Shown here: positions 55,962 to 56,178 of the stretch, piece by piece
Layout of the letters: the number at the start of each line of letters is the position of its first letter
Numbering within the stretch: the stretch's first letter is position 1
Assembly: GCA_030828385.1 (NCBI GenBank)
Contig: JAURCS010000019.1
Coordinates: 1 to 56,178 of the forward strand
DNA from: Gammaproteobacteria bacterium
Lineage (GTDB): Bacteria > Pseudomonadota > Gammaproteobacteria > Pseudomonadales > Pseudohongiellaceae
Direction: 5' to 3'
Length of the DNA stretch: 56,178 bases
The notes under the pieces: generated by a model
Seen by the model: the letters and a program-made list of their open reading frames with translations, nothing else
What the model was told of the DNA's origin: nothing
The model's database searches: none
Translations under genes and position numbers: made by a program

Positions 55962-56178
55962 GCACTTAATTGCACAAATTTGAGTAGAAAGTGAGGCTAA
56001 ATGCGCCGAAAATCGATAAAAAGATCGAAAATGAGGCTTTTTTAGGAAGATAAAATCAATGTTTTACAATGCGGTAAGAGGCAAACTTAAAGTAAATTCT
56101 TAAGTTTGGTGGAGGAGTGGATATATTTTGGTATTTTTGCGAGGTTTTGCCATATTTGTGGCAAAAGGCAGTATTCTG

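Larger units (their letters stand above)
55792..56178. other. mraZ upstream region (387 nt to the window edge)
   Basis: No coding sequence. It holds a ~135-nt untranslated leader, the TGGGT operator array, the mraZ promoter and, further out, AT-rich sequence with a TTTTGCC/GGCAAAA hairpin at 56145-56166. I looked for rnpB, which neighbours mraZ in some relatives, and did not see it. Confidence 0.5.

Noticed and set aside
56145-56166. TTTTGCC/GGCAAAA hairpin as an rnpB end or terminator
   Set aside because: No RNase P RNA conserved core is visible beside it, and the window ends before context can be judged.

Overview
The window reads as a chromosomal segment of a free-living, probably marine gammaproteobacterium of the Pseudomonadales/Cellvibrionales/Pseudohongiella kind. 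The evidence is a complete dcw (division and cell wall) cluster in the order typical of that class, a groESL-fxsA neighbourhood, a Pseudomonas/Azotobacter-like PDH E2, a meso-DAP type MurE, OxyR with both redox cysteines, and pilD-coaE-yacG synteny. Base composition is moderate and coding density is high. The genus cannot be fixed from the sequence alone.

Layout. 1-5.9 kb is an accessory stretch on the minus strand: CDGSH Fe-S protein, secreted matrixin-like metalloprotease, zinc alcohol dehydrogenase, DUF6152 protein, oxyR. 5.9-7.3 kb is a CPA2-type cation/proton antiporter whose frame is broken at an A8 tract. 7.4-7.7 kb holds tRNA-Leu(UAG) with its own promoter and a 14-bp copy of its 3' end 155 bp downstream. 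8.0-10.0 kb carries a tannase/feruloyl-esterase family enzyme overlapped by a small exported protein. 10.06-10.33 kb is a gene remnant. 10.8-14.6 kb has a membrane coiled-coil protein, groEL, groES with a strong sigma-32-type promoter, and fxsA. 14.6-15.6 kb has an alkyltransferase-like protein and an exported protein. 15.6-25.1 kb has an RND pump/adaptor pair and aceE-aceF-yajQ, the latter behind two HexR-like operators. 25.5-27.5 kb has ampD, a membrane-bound retropepsin-like protease and nadC. 27.6-31.7 kb is the most unusual part: a type IV prepilin leader fused to a DUF1080 (3-keto-disaccharide hydrolase-like) domain, divergent from pilD-coaE, then a decayed membrane/TPR gene and yacG. 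31.7-55.8 kb is an almost unbroken minus-strand run: (mraZ) rsmH ftsL ftsI murE murF mraY murD ftsW murG murC ddlB ftsQ ftsA ftsZ lpxC, an M23 endopeptidase, secA, argJ and mutT.

How it works together. The dcw genes make lipid II and the divisome, with tight overlaps (ATGA between ftsI and murE; 8-nt overlaps ftsL/ftsI, murG/murC and murC/ddlB) that suggest translational coupling. mraZ leads the run behind a sigma-70-like promoter followed by 10-bp-spaced TGGGT repeats, the expected MraZ autoregulatory operator. LpxC links envelope lipid A supply, and SecA links export, to the same block. AmpD (cell-wall recycling) and the M23 protein serve the same wall.

Most notable observations: the prepilin-DUF1080 fusion next to pilD; paired HexR-like boxes around the aceE promoter; a GATAAA-rich large inverted repeat with related half-copies at two other loci; mutually exclusive hairpins in the secA leader; and gene decay at three places (antiporter frameshift, remnant at 10.1 kb, TPR membrane gene at 30.5-31.5 kb). 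All function calls rest on motif recognition by eye; no database search was possible.
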